From Erythrobacter sp. (GTDB lineage: Bacteria; Pseudomonadota; Alphaproteobacteria; Sphingomonadales; Sphingomonadaceae), in assembly GCA_024642565.1 (NCBI GenBank), contig JAHEAV010000019.1:1-53485 (forward strand): 53,485 nt of DNA. The letters run 5' to 3'. The position numbers and the translations under genes are program-made. Under the pieces are notes generated by a model. It worked only from the letters and a program-made list of their open reading frames with translations. It searched no databases and was not told the origin of the DNA. Below, piece after piece: positions 1-8,246 of this stretch. How positions within the stretch are numbered: the stretch's first letter is position 1; each line of letters begins with the position of its first letter.

Positions 1-87
1 CTTCAACACATGGTGGGAACGGATCTTGTCTCCGCGATCCGGCGGAAAAGGGATGCGATGCGACAAAAAAAGTATCTCGCCCATCAT
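1..87 (-). CDS. XrtA-associated glycosyltransferase (N-terminal fragment)
   Basis: Only the first 29 codons are present; the gene continues past the left edge. The fragment reads [11 protein letters not shown] followed by [15 protein letters not shown]. This is the characteristic beginning of the sugar transferase associated with PEP-CTERM/exosortase A loci (TIGR03087 type), a cytoplasmic enzyme thought to add a sugar to the lipid-linked exopolysaccharide precursor. The ATG at 87 overlaps the femAB-like stop codon (ATGA), and a second ATG at 84 is also usable. An AAGG lies 6 nt before the first ATG. The position as the next gene of the EPS operon supports the call. The assignment rests on a short piece, but the motif is distinctive. 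Confidence 0.75.
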   Translation of the reverse strand, partial: MMGEILFLSHRIPFPPDRGDKIRSHHVLK

Positions 88-1148
88 GCCAAGCCTTTGG
101 CGATGAGCGGCCCCAGCCAATTGGCAAGTGGCAGTGGCAACCGCTTCCACAGTTCGATTTTGGCGGAATAGGTATCGCTGGTAGGGTCGATATTCCGCTT
201 TTGCGCCCCGGGCGCAACCCAATTGGCATAGGCCAGCGGTTGCGGATCGAAACCCCAGTTCTTCTTATAGAAATACGGTCCGCTCCCGGTCTTCGAACGT
301 CCGAAGTCAAAGCGCGAGCAGCCCCGCCGCCGTGCGTGCGTCATCAGCGCAAAATACATGACTTCATTCGCGCGCAAATGCCGTGCAGAATAAGTACCGC
401 CACCCCAAAATGGCATAACCGTAGCTTGATGGTAGAGCGACAAGACACTCGCCACCGGTTTTCCTTCGTGGTGCACCGTCAGGATATCGGCGTCGGCGCC
501 AAACAGGTCCAGCACCGCATCGAACAGACTGCGCGGGAATACTGGCGTGCCCAGATTGCGGACACTTTGGGAATAGACCGCATAATGTGCACGCCGTTCT
601 GCTTCGGAATTGCCGGTCGAAACCGAAAGCTCCAAGGCCAGACCCTTGCGCACTTCGGCGCGTTGCTTGCGCGGGATGGCGAGCAATTGTGCGTCGTCAT
701 CCTGCGCAAGATCAGCCTGGAAGCCGCAGTGGCTATCGGTTCGAATATCCCAATCGGATGGCGAAATTCCGCCGCGCAACTCGATTGTAGGGATGGACCG
801 CCGTAGCGCCATTTCCTCCGCATGTCGGCACAGCGACAATGCCGTGCGTTCACTTGGCGCAAGTGCGCCCCCGTCAACGCCAAAGCCGCTCGATACCAAG
901 GCCCGGCCAAAGAGAGGGGAATGAACCTGCGTCAGCGGCAACCAGCCGGTCAGTTGGCCGAATTTCTCGGCAACAAGTCCGCTTGCCAATTGGCCAGTGC
1001 CCCGCTCCACCGCCAGCAACCAAGCCGGGCGATGGAAGGGTGTGCCGCCCATGCGCTCCACAAATCCTTCAATCCGAGCAGATTCACCCGGATCGCGCAA
1101 ATCAGCGATGGCGATGGTTTCGGCTGACAGGGGAAAGGGCGCGTTCAC
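84..1148 (-). CDS. FemAB-like protein, XrtA/PEP-CTERM system-associated
   Basis: A protein of 354 aa of the GNAT-fold FemAB/Acetyltransf_6 group found in exosortase A loci (TIGR03019 type). FemAB relatives transfer aminoacyl or acyl groups to amines; the substrate in this family is unknown and is presumably the exopolysaccharide or its precursor. Visible hallmarks are a basic [11 protein letters not shown] segment near residue 155 and [21 protein letters not shown]-type C-terminal sequence near residues 285-305. I placed the start at GTG 1148: it overlaps the deacetylase stop as GTGA and follows a strong AGGAAGAGG ribosome-binding site. The longer reading frame to 1220 would run 72 nt into the upstream gene without a comparable site. 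It is coupled to the deacetylase upstream and the glycosyltransferase downstream. Confidence 0.85.
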   Translation of the reverse strand: MNAPFPLSAETIAIADLRDPGESARIEGFVERMGGTPFHRPAWLLAVERGTGQLASGLVAEKFGQLTGWLPLTQVHSPLFGRALVSSGFGVDGGALAPSERTALSLCRHAEEMALRRSIPTIELRGGISPSDWDIRTDSHCGFQADLAQDDDAQLLAIPRKQRAEVRKGLALELSVSTGNSEAERRAHYAVYSQSVRNLGTPVFPRSLFDAVLDLFGADADILTVHHEGKPVASVLSLYHQATVMPFWGGGTYSARHLRANEVMYFALMTHARRRGCSRFDFGRSKTGSGPYFYKKNWGFDPQPLAYANWVAPGAQKRNIDPTSDTYSAKIELWKRLPLPLANWLGPLIAKGLA

Positions 1149-2053
1149 GCGGCCTCTTCCTGCTCCAGACCGGGCGCGGAAATCGCTTGCCTGTGGGCCA
1201 ACAAGTCCATCCGGCCCCAAGCGAATTCATGGACCAGATCGCGCAGCTTCGGCGCCATCTTGTCGAGATTGGTATAATGCCGCAGCCGTGATTTCAGCGG
1301 CGCATTGCCCACGCGCGGCTGCGCCGGATCAACTTCCCATGGATGAAAATAGAATATGGCAGGGCGCTTCTCCACCCGATTAACCTGGCGGATTGCCCAT
1401 CGGGAAAAGGCATAGGGCAACACACGGAAAAACCCGCCGCCGCCTGCCGCAACGCGTTTGCCGCCAAGGATCGCTGTGGTCACCGGAATTTCGACAAGAT
1501 CGGACCAAGGAAGCGGTTTGAAGGCAAATCGCGGTGCCTCGCGCCAGCCATAATGGTCATGCGCCACCGGGGCGACGCTGGAAGAATAGGTATAACCTTG
1601 CTCTGCCAGTTCCATATAAGCCCAAGGCGTGCGGTGATCGATCGAGAAGCTGGGTGCGCGGTAACCCGATATCTCCATTCCGCCAGCATCTTCGAGGATT
1701 TTGCGCGCCTTTATGATGTCATCGCGGAATTGCGCCCGTGTGAAATTGAAAACGCGTGCATGGTCATAGCCATGGCTGGCCAATTCATGCCCGGCCTCAA
1801 CGATCCGGCGTATCAAGCCGGTGTTGCGCTTGGCCACCCAGCCAAGCGTGAAGAAGGTCGCCTTCACATCCGCTTCGGCAAACATATCGAGAATGCGCAG
1901 CACATTGTCTTCCACGCGCAGGGCCAATCCATCCCAATCGCTGCGTTCGATCACTTTTTCGAACGCACCAACCTGGAACCAGTCCTCGACATCCACCGAC
2001 AGCCCGTTGACGATCGGCACTGGTAAATCTGAGCGGTCCGTTCCTGCTGGCAT
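1145..2053 (-). CDS. Polysaccharide deacetylase, XrtA/PEP-CTERM system-associated
   Basis: A NodB-type carbohydrate esterase (CE4) of about 302 aa, of the exosortase-associated subgroup (TIGR03006 type). It should remove N-acetyl groups from the exopolysaccharide or its precursor using a divalent metal. The family motifs are visible: the catalytic Asp motif SVDVEDWF near residues 17-24, the metal-binding SHGYDH motif, the GYRAPSFS motif, and FYFHPWEVDP near the C terminus. No signal peptide is evident. The ATG at 2053 lies one base after the ATPase stop (TGAG-ATG); a TTG at 2089 inside the ATPase gene is possible but less attractive. The 3' end overlaps the femAB-like GTG start, so the two are probably translated together. 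Confidence 0.88.
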   Translation of the reverse strand: MPAGTDRSDLPVPIVNGLSVDVEDWFQVGAFEKVIERSDWDGLALRVEDNVLRILDMFAEADVKATFFTLGWVAKRNTGLIRRIVEAGHELASHGYDHARVFNFTRAQFRDDIIKARKILEDAGGMEISGYRAPSFSIDHRTPWAYMELAEQGYTYSSSVAPVAHDHYGWREAPRFAFKPLPWSDLVEIPVTTAILGGKRVAAGGGGFFRVLPYAFSRWAIRQVNRVEKRPAIFYFHPWEVDPAQPRVGNAPLKSRLRHYTNLDKMAPKLRDLVHEFAWGRMDLLAHRQAISAPGLEQEEAA

Positions 2054-2054
2054 C

Positions 2055-3149
2055 TCAGGCCGCCGCGCGGGGCTTTTCGCCGCTTTCAATCCATTCGATC
2101 AGCATGGTCAACACATGGCGAACCGTGCGTTCCTGTTCCTCAAGCCGTGCTTGCAAGGCTTCGGTGCGGTCTGAACCTACACTGCGGGAAAGCTCGATCA
2201 CAGCCTGCTGCAGTTCGGCGATCTGCGCGTCTCGCACGGCGAGTATCTGTGCAAATTCGTCAACAGCGATGGCTGTATCCTGGACCGTCTGCCCGGCGGA
2301 TTTCATTGCCCGCGCCGGAGCTGTATTTGGCGCAGCGTTATCGCTGGCCATCTCGGTCAACACCAGCCGCAGCATGGCCTCGTCGATCCGCGCGCTTTGC
2401 TCTACCGCGCCAAGCAGCAGCAACCGCGTGGCGACCTGGTTGATCTTCCGCGGGATACCCCCCGTTGCCTTATAAAGTCCGGCAAATACACCTTCGTCGA
2501 AAGACGGGTTTCCGGTCCAGCCAACGCATTTCAGCCGATGATATATGTAAGGCTCGAGTTCAGATGGACCCATCGCTTCCAGATGGTGTGTCGCAATCAC
2601 GCGTTGGCGGAGCTGCTCGAGTTCGGCATGGTCGGCCAACACCGATTTGAATTCAGGCTGCCCCAAAAGCAATATCTGAAGCAACGGATGCGCGCCCAAC
2701 TGGAAGTTGGACAGCATCCGCAATTCTTCCAAAGCTTCGATTGAAAGGTTTTGCGATTCATCCACGATCAGCAGACTGCGCCGACCATCGCGTGCCTGGG
2801 TGTGGAGGAAAGCTTCGATCGCGCCCAGGGCTGCCGCCTTGTCATGTCCGGCAACGTGGATGCCGAAACTCTGCGCTACCACATGGACCAGTTCCTCTCC
2901 GTCAAGATTGCTGGTCACGACCTGGCCTACGCTCACGCGCTGCTGATCAATTTTCTGCATGAGATGCGCGACCAGTGTCGACTTGCCTGCGCCAACTTCG
3001 CCAGTGATGACGATAAAGCCTTCGGCCTGAGCCATACCATAGCCGAGATAGGACAGCGCCTTGTGATGTGTGGCGCTTTCAAAATAGAAATCCGGGTCCG
3101 GCGTAAGCTGGAAAGGTCGCCCGGTCAGGCCATAGAATTCATCAAACAT
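2055..3149 (-). CDS. XrtA-associated ExeA-like AAA ATPase
   Basis: An ATPase of 364 aa of the GspA/ExeA type specific to PEP-CTERM exopolysaccharide loci (TIGR03015 type). It begins MFDEFYGLTGRPFQLTPDPDF, the usual ExeA-like opening. Walker A is GEVGAGKST (residues 50-58) and Walker B is LLIVDES (126-132). The last 100 residues are rich in Ala, Glu and Gln and probably form a coiled coil (around AQIAELQQAVIELSRSV). Its precise job is not known; it is thought to couple ATP use to assembly or export of the polysaccharide. It lies between the outer-membrane protein gene (17 nt gap) and the deacetylase (1 nt gap), so co-transcription is very likely. Confidence 0.9.
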   Translation of the reverse strand: MFDEFYGLTGRPFQLTPDPDFYFESATHHKALSYLGYGMAQAEGFIVITGEVGAGKSTLVAHLMQKIDQQRVSVGQVVTSNLDGEELVHVVAQSFGIHVAGHDKAAALGAIEAFLHTQARDGRRSLLIVDESQNLSIEALEELRMLSNFQLGAHPLLQILLLGQPEFKSVLADHAELEQLRQRVIATHHLEAMGPSELEPYIYHRLKCVGWTGNPSFDEGVFAGLYKATGGIPRKINQVATRLLLLGAVEQSARIDEAMLRLVLTEMASDNAAPNTAPARAMKSAGQTVQDTAIAVDEFAQILAVRDAQIAELQQAVIELSRSVGSDRTEALQARLEEQERTVRHVLTMLIEWIESGEKPRAAA

Positions 3150-3166
3150 GTCTGTCGCTCCCAGCT

Positions 3167-4864
3167 TCAGAAATCATAACGCAGGCCAAGCAAGGCCGAA
3201 GCAGCGGTCAAATCATCAGCGGTCAGGTTGCTCCTGCGATAATCAACCGCAACGGCACCCCGCGCAGACAGCCCGGCAGTCAGGCGTTGGCGATAGGCCG
3301 CCGAAGCACCTACGGAGAGAATGTCTCCGCTCGTATTGAAACCGGATTTAAGCCAATTGGCATAAGTATTGGCCGCAAAACTCGAATCCGGGCCAAGCTT
3401 CCCGTTGAGATAGAACGCCGCCCAGTAATTTTCGTCGACCAATCCGTTTGCTGCCGCCAAGATTGTGCCTGGGGCAGCAATGAAGGTCCGGCGATCATAG
3501 CCTGCCCCCACCCCTGCGGTCATACGGCCAACAGTGGCCGAATAACTCGCCGCCAGACCGCGCGAGCGGTAGGTTGCCGAACGGACGGATCCGAGTACTC
3601 CTGCAAGGCAATTGTTGCCTTCCGTGCTGGTTACACAGCCGCCCAAATCCCCTGAGAAGGCGTTGCGCGTTGCGACAAATTTGGTTGGCATATTGGCCAG
3701 CGCGCTGCCCAGCTGGCTGCCAAAGCCGGAAATCGTATCATAGACGGTAAGATTAACCCCGGTGCGGCTGTTCGGAGACCAGGAGAATGTGCCGTAATAA
3801 CTCGTCGAATCATAGCGGCGACCGACATGGGCCTCGAGCGAGGTGCGCGGGCTTGGCCGCCAAACCACTCCGACATCCCAAATCAATCCGGATACATCAT
3901 AGGCCAGTTGACGCGGCGCGCTCTTGTCGGTCACAGTCCGCCCGTCCGGTCCGATCACCGGATTGCCATTGGTATCCAGCAATGCATCCCGGCTCGAAAT
4001 CTCGACATCTTCATAACCCACGCCCGCAACCAGAGCGACGCTTTGCGATACCGGCAACGTAACATCACCGCGAACATAGGCATCGCGCAGCCGCTGGTCG
4101 AAATTGGAAATGTCTTCCTGCGTCCAGCCGGCACCGACACCGATGCCAACGGGCAGAGGCTGGCCCGGACGGGTAGCCGCATGAACCTTGGCGCTTTGCA
4201 CCACGCTATCGTCGAAAACATCGACCGGCGCCGGTCCAGAAGTACCGGCAAAAACCGTATCCGGCGCGTCCACCTTGGTATAGCCAATGCGGTAGTTGCC
4301 GTTAATTTCCACATCGCCGGCACGCGTGTGTAAATTTGGTCCGGCATAGGCCGAATAAATCCGGTTTTCGGCCCTGCCTCCGCTAAGTGCGTCGAAGGAC
4401 GAAGTACCATCAACATTGGTCTTCGATGCCAGTGCCCCTGCCTCAATAGTCAGGGACTGGGGAATAATCGTGGCATAGCCGCGTGCAATCCCGCTCAGTG
4501 TGCCCGAATCCAGCCTATTATCGCCATATCCAAATGTGCGTTCATAGCGAACCGAGACCGAGCCACCATTATTGCGGCCAGTAATCGCTGCATCCACACC
4601 CGCCGCCAATTGGGTGAAAGTCACCACATCATTGCCCGGTGAAATTTCGGCCACGACCAGTTGCGATGCCTCGATATAGGGATGGACCTCTATCGCACGC
4701 TCGGCATGCGGCTGGCGGGATTGTTCCTGCCCCGCCTTGCCAGAGTTCCTATCACCGCTGCGGCTGCCCACAGCTGTATCCTGCGCGGCAACAGCGCCCG
4801 GCAGGCTCAGCGCGGCGAGGAAGAAACCCAGACAGGCCAGAGAAGTGTTCGTCATGCGAATCAT
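3167..4864 (-). CDS. TIGR03016-type outer-membrane beta-barrel protein, PEP-CTERM system-associated
   Basis: A secreted protein of 565 aa with an N-terminal signal peptide (hydrophobic LACLGFFLAALSLPGA, cleavage likely after AVAAQ). The rest has alternating hydrophobic/polar stretches, many Gly and aromatic residues and ends in Phe (LLGLRYDF), as expected for an outer-membrane beta-barrel. Length, composition and position match the hypothetical family TIGR03016 found only in exosortase-associated polysaccharide loci; it may serve as part of the outer-membrane exit route. The ATG at 4864 overlaps the kinase stop as ATGA. A second in-frame ATG at 4855 (MTNTSLAC) would give a more typical signal peptide and cannot be excluded. 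Confidence 0.82.
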   Translation of the reverse strand: MIRMTNTSLACLGFFLAALSLPGAVAAQDTAVGSRSGDRNSGKAGQEQSRQPHAERAIEVHPYIEASQLVVAEISPGNDVVTFTQLAAGVDAAITGRNNGGSVSVRYERTFGYGDNRLDSGTLSGIARGYATIIPQSLTIEAGALASKTNVDGTSSFDALSGGRAENRIYSAYAGPNLHTRAGDVEINGNYRIGYTKVDAPDTVFAGTSGPAPVDVFDDSVVQSAKVHAATRPGQPLPVGIGVGAGWTQEDISNFDQRLRDAYVRGDVTLPVSQSVALVAGVGYEDVEISSRDALLDTNGNPVIGPDGRTVTDKSAPRQLAYDVSGLIWDVGVVWRPSPRTSLEAHVGRRYDSTSYYGTFSWSPNSRTGVNLTVYDTISGFGSQLGSALANMPTKFVATRNAFSGDLGGCVTSTEGNNCLAGVLGSVRSATYRSRGLAASYSATVGRMTAGVGAGYDRRTFIAAPGTILAAANGLVDENYWAAFYLNGKLGPDSSFAANTYANWLKSGFNTSGDILSVGASAAYRQRLTAGLSARGAVAVDYRRSNLTADDLTAASALLGLRYDF

Positions 4865-5862
4865 CCGCCGTAACCATAATAAGAGCCAAAGCTTCGCCCG
4901 CTTGGGCTGAAGCTGGTCGCATTGAGCAGAAGTTTGATATCGGGACAGGCCGACAACAGCCGGACTGCATCCTCCAGCGCGCTCTGGCCGGAACGATCAG
5001 CACGCGCGATCAGAACCGCTTGCCCGGTATGTTTGGCAAGCTCCGCAGCCGGAGACGCGGCCAGCGCCGGTGGGCTGTCAAAAATCACAATCCGGTTGGG
5101 CGCACCGTTCGTCAGCCGGTCGAGCAGTTCAGCCGTCCGGCTGCTGGCAAGATATTCGCTGTCATGCGCTGTCTGGTTACCCGCCGGCATGACCCACAGG
5201 CCTGGAATGTCCGTCGCGATCACAGCATCTTCCACCCTGAGAGATGGATCCGCAAGACAGTCCATCAAGCCCGGCCCTTTTGGCAGACCGAGCGTTGACA
5301 GGATGGAAGGCTTGGCGAAATCAGCGTCAACCAACAACACTTCACCGTCGCGTTCCGCCGCCATCGCAATCGCCAGATTGGTGGCGCAAAAGGTCTTCCC
5401 TTCGCCCGGATGCGGTGAACAGATCAACACACGGCGCGATTTGGGCGTGCCCTGTTCCCGCGCAGCAGAGATGATCTGCCGTTTTACGATACGAAATTCC
5501 TCGATCAGCGCGGTCACGGCACCTTCGGGCACAATCATGCCCTGATCGCGCAGATGTTCACGATCGATCGGATGGGGTTCCCCGCCGAGCGTAATCTTAC
5601 GGATATCGGCATTGCCAGTCAGTCCAACTGGTGCAATTGCCGGTTCTGCGCCGCGCACCGGATCCACCTTTGCGGATTCAAACGCGGCAGCCTGTTTCTT
5701 CGCCGCATCAGCAAAGTTTTGCGGTATCGGAATCGCCTTAAACGGGTCGAGGCCGAATGCGCCACTGGCGCGCTCGAAAAGCGATGGGCCAGCGGCCCCA
5801 TCTGAACGGTCCGCCGTGCCGGCCCCGGACTGCGGCAAGGGTATCTTGATCTGTTTGGTCAT
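4861..5862 (-). CDS. XrtA-associated tyrosine autokinase (BY-kinase)
   Basis: A cytoplasmic bacterial tyrosine kinase of 333 aa that partners the separate chain-length protein encoded just upstream (TIGR03018 type). Walker A is SPHPGEGKT (residues 149-157), Walker A' is VLLVDADF (175-182) and Walker B is IVIFDSPP (258-265). The C terminus SYYGYGG supplies the short cluster of tyrosines that BY-kinases autophosphorylate to control polymer length and export. The kinase and Wzz-type protein are separate genes here, as in alphaproteobacterial and Gram-positive systems, rather than fused as in E. coli Wzc. The start is 10 nt after the chain-length gene, and the stop overlaps the next start. Confidence 0.92.
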   Translation of the reverse strand: MTKQIKIPLPQSGAGTADRSDGAAGPSLFERASGAFGLDPFKAIPIPQNFADAAKKQAAAFESAKVDPVRGAEPAIAPVGLTGNADIRKITLGGEPHPIDREHLRDQGMIVPEGAVTALIEEFRIVKRQIISAAREQGTPKSRRVLICSPHPGEGKTFCATNLAIAMAAERDGEVLLVDADFAKPSILSTLGLPKGPGLMDCLADPSLRVEDAVIATDIPGLWVMPAGNQTAHDSEYLASSRTAELLDRLTNGAPNRIVIFDSPPALAASPAAELAKHTGQAVLIARADRSGQSALEDAVRLLSACPDIKLLLNATSFSPSGRSFGSYYGYGG

Positions 5863-5872
5863 GTCCGCCCCC

Positions 5873-7393
5873 TCACGCCACCATGCCGCGCTGGATGAAC
5901 TCCACCGTCAGCAGGATCACAGCGAGGCCGCCCAGCGCCGCGCAGCCAGCGGAAAACGCCCGCAGGCGCTTGCGCTGCAATTCACGCGCAATATCGGTCA
6001 GTGAGGTCGAAATTGACCCGATAACCGGCAGGCCAAGCGATCGTTCAAGTTTGGCGGTCGTGGCAAACGTCGGGCGCAACTGGCTGATCACGAACGCCCC
6101 GCCGATACCCGCACCGATACCAGCCAGCAGGACGCCGATCAGCAGTAACGGACGGTTCGGTGCCGCCGGGGTGCGCGGTGTCGTCGGCGGATCGATCACT
6201 TCGAAACGGAAAGAGCTACGCTCGCTCTCAACATCGCCGCGCAGCTTCATATCCTCGCGATCCTGCAGCAGATCGTCGTATTTTTTGCGCAAGACATCAT
6301 AATCGCGGCTGATCCGGTTTGCCTCGGCTGCTGCGGCTGGTTCGCTTGCCTGGTTGCTGGTCAGCGCCGAGAGGTCTGTTTGCAGAGCCGCTTTGCGCGC
6401 CATCAGCGACTGGACATTGGCTTCGCGCTCTGCCTGAATGGAAACCATGGAGCTGTAGGCGGGATTGGGCGTTGCACCTGTGTCGGGGCTTTCGCCTGAG
6501 GCCTGCTTCTGGAGCAACGAAACCTGCCGTTTCAGCGCTACAATGTCGGGATGGCTATCGGTCAGACCGCGGGCTTCGGCAGCCGCAAGTTGTGCCTGCG
6601 CCTGCGCCAATGCCCCACGGGCTCCGCCCGCCTGACCCGGCGTAGACAGCATCCGCGGCGTACCGGCCAACTGGCCTTTGATCGCTGCCAATGCACTCTG
6701 CGCTGCCGCCAGATCGGCATCGATCCCGCGCAATTCGCTGCGATTTGCCTGAAGTCTGGCCGATACGGCATCACTGCCGCCAATCAGTTCCGGATGCTCA
6801 GCCTCAAACGCAAGCCTGCGCTGTTCGGCAGCTTCCAGATCCCGCTTGCGCGCTTCCAGTTGCTGATCGAGAAATACGACTGTTTCGGCAACATCGCCGC
6901 GGCTGCCCGCAACATTTTCTTCCCGGAAGATATCAATCAGCTTCTGGACCACATCCTGTGCCAGGGCGGCATTTTCACTATCGGACAGATCGCTGTGGCC
7001 GACCTTGGCCGACAGTTCGAACAGATTATTCTCCTGGCTCTTTACCGTGACATTCTTGGTCAGGCTGCCAATCGCACTTTCCATTTCACGTTTGCTGGCC
7101 ACGCCTTCACCCAGTTTGGTGGAACGGACCACCTTTTCCAGGTTGACCGAGCTGGAAAGCGTCTGCCGGACCCGCGCCAGATCGGCCTCTCCGCCGCCGG
7201 CAATACCGATCTGCTTCGACAGCAAATCATCCAGCTGCACATAGATCCGTGCCTCGGATTCGTAGGAATTGGGAATCATCGCTACGACCAGCCATCCCAG
7301 GATGCATACAGCCCAGGCCAGGCCGAGCGCCAACCAGCGGCGTTGCCACACCGCATAGGCCGCTGCCCGGAATTCTTCGAAGGCTTCGTTCAT
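5873..7393 (-). CDS. XrtA system polysaccharide chain length determinant (Wzz/PCP family)
   Basis: An inner-membrane polysaccharide co-polymerase of 506 aa (TIGR03007 type). The first transmembrane helix is at about residues 19-40 (WLALGLAWAVCILGWLVV), followed by a Wzz domain with YESEARIYVQLDDLL. A long Ala/Glu/Arg-rich periplasmic coiled coil runs from about 170 to 400. A second hydrophobic stretch is near 425-447 (LLLIGVLLAGIGAGIGG) and a third sits near the C terminus (residues 480-500). It sets exopolysaccharide chain length together with the autokinase. It starts 16 nt after the export-protein gene and is plainly in the same operon. Confidence 0.92.
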   Translation of the reverse strand: MNEAFEEFRAAAYAVWQRRWLALGLAWAVCILGWLVVAMIPNSYESEARIYVQLDDLLSKQIGIAGGGEADLARVRQTLSSSVNLEKVVRSTKLGEGVASKREMESAIGSLTKNVTVKSQENNLFELSAKVGHSDLSDSENAALAQDVVQKLIDIFREENVAGSRGDVAETVVFLDQQLEARKRDLEAAEQRRLAFEAEHPELIGGSDAVSARLQANRSELRGIDADLAAAQSALAAIKGQLAGTPRMLSTPGQAGGARGALAQAQAQLAAAEARGLTDSHPDIVALKRQVSLLQKQASGESPDTGATPNPAYSSMVSIQAEREANVQSLMARKAALQTDLSALTSNQASEPAAAAEANRISRDYDVLRKKYDDLLQDREDMKLRGDVESERSSFRFEVIDPPTTPRTPAAPNRPLLLIGVLLAGIGAGIGGAFVISQLRPTFATTAKLERSLGLPVIGSISTSLTDIARELQRKRLRAFSAGCAALGGLAVILLTVEFIQRGMVA

Positions 7394-7409
7394 GTGCGCC
7401 GCCGATCCC

Positions 7410-8054
7410 TCAGAACATACTTTCAGGGATGATGATCACATCCCCCGGCATCAGCATTACATTGGCCTTGCTGTCACCCTTCTTGAGCAGATCGCCCAGC
7501 TTCAGCGCATATTCCTTTTGGTGCCCAGCCTGCTTATCGAAGCGGATCAGTTTTGCCCGGTTGCCAGAGGCATATTCGGACAGGCCGCCAACCGCGATCA
7601 TGGCGTCAAGCACAGTCATGTTCGCGCGATACGGGATCGAAGCCGGCTTTTCGGTTGCTCCGACAATCCGGATTTGTTGACTGAAAGTGCCGGAAAATTT
7701 GTTCACGATCACCGAGACCAGCGGTTCTTCGATATATTGCGACAATTGCAAGCGAATATCCTGCGCAAGCATCGACGGGGTCTTGCCGACTGCAGGCATA
7801 TCCGTGACGAGTGGAGTGGAGATGCGGCCATCCGGGCGAACCTGAATTTTTTCAGCGCCCAATTCGGGATTGCGCCAGACATTGATGGTCAATTCATCAA
7901 GCGGACCAATGATATATTCTTCCCCGGGCCCTTCCTGCATTGCCACGAAAGACGCTGGCGGCAATTCGGCACCGCCGCTGCTGGCACAGCCGGGAAGGAC
8001 AAGAGCCAGCACGGCCAGGCCTGCCAGCGATCGGGGGAACTTTGTACTCGGCAT
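7410..8054 (-). CDS. XrtA-system exopolysaccharide export lipoprotein (Wza-like)
   Basis: An outer-membrane polysaccharide export protein of 214 aa (TIGR03027 type). A lipoprotein signal is clear: LAGLAVLALVLPGC with the acylated Cys at residue 23. A Poly_export domain follows (YIIGPLDELTINVWRNPEL, roughly residues 48-125) and then an SLBB-like domain (RIVGATEKPASIPYRANMT). It should form the outer-membrane channel for the polymer. This is the first gene of the minus-strand EPS operon. It begins at ATG 8054 with AAGGA 9 nt upstream, followed by a 16 nt gap to the chain-length gene. The leader before it is described separately. Confidence 0.92.
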   Translation of the reverse strand: MPSTKFPRSLAGLAVLALVLPGCASSGGAELPPASFVAMQEGPGEEYIIGPLDELTINVWRNPELGAEKIQVRPDGRISTPLVTDMPAVGKTPSMLAQDIRLQLSQYIEEPLVSVIVNKFSGTFSQQIRIVGATEKPASIPYRANMTVLDAMIAVGGLSEYASGNRAKLIRFDKQAGHQKEYALKLGDLLKKGDSKANVMLMPGDVIIIPESMF

Positions 8055-8246
8055 CGATACGTATCCTTGCCTTAATGCGGGCAGATTGGCGGCGGACAGG
8101 AGCGACCTGTTTCACCGCACCCACAAATCAGGGATACGTCCTCGCTAAAAAGGGTGAATATACCGTTAGGATTGTTGCAAACCTGCCGTTTTTACGCCCA
8201 CGGTCCCGAAACGGCACAGGGTCGGCGCCAAATATGCACAGGCAAT
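8055..8246 (-). promoter_or_regulatory. Leader/promoter region of the EPS operon (192 nt, no gene)
   Basis: No open frame of protein character is seen here. The region must hold the promoter of the EPS operon unless that is read through from the ligase-decarboxylase pair. A palindrome GATACGTATC (8056-8065) overlaps the area just before the export-gene start, and GGATACGTCC (8132-8141) repeats most of it upstream. A TATATT at 8157-8162 (minus strand) could be a -10 box, but no good -35 lies at the right distance. I looked for a sigma-54 -24/-12 box, because some PEP-CTERM loci use the PrsK/PrsR enhancer system, and found none with correct spacing. Confidence 0.4.

Noticed and set aside
8100-8246. 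Possible sigma-54 promoter for the EPS operon (CGGCAGG with TTTGCA)
   Set aside because: The GG and GC elements are 9 nt apart instead of 12, so it does not fit the -24/-12 spacing.
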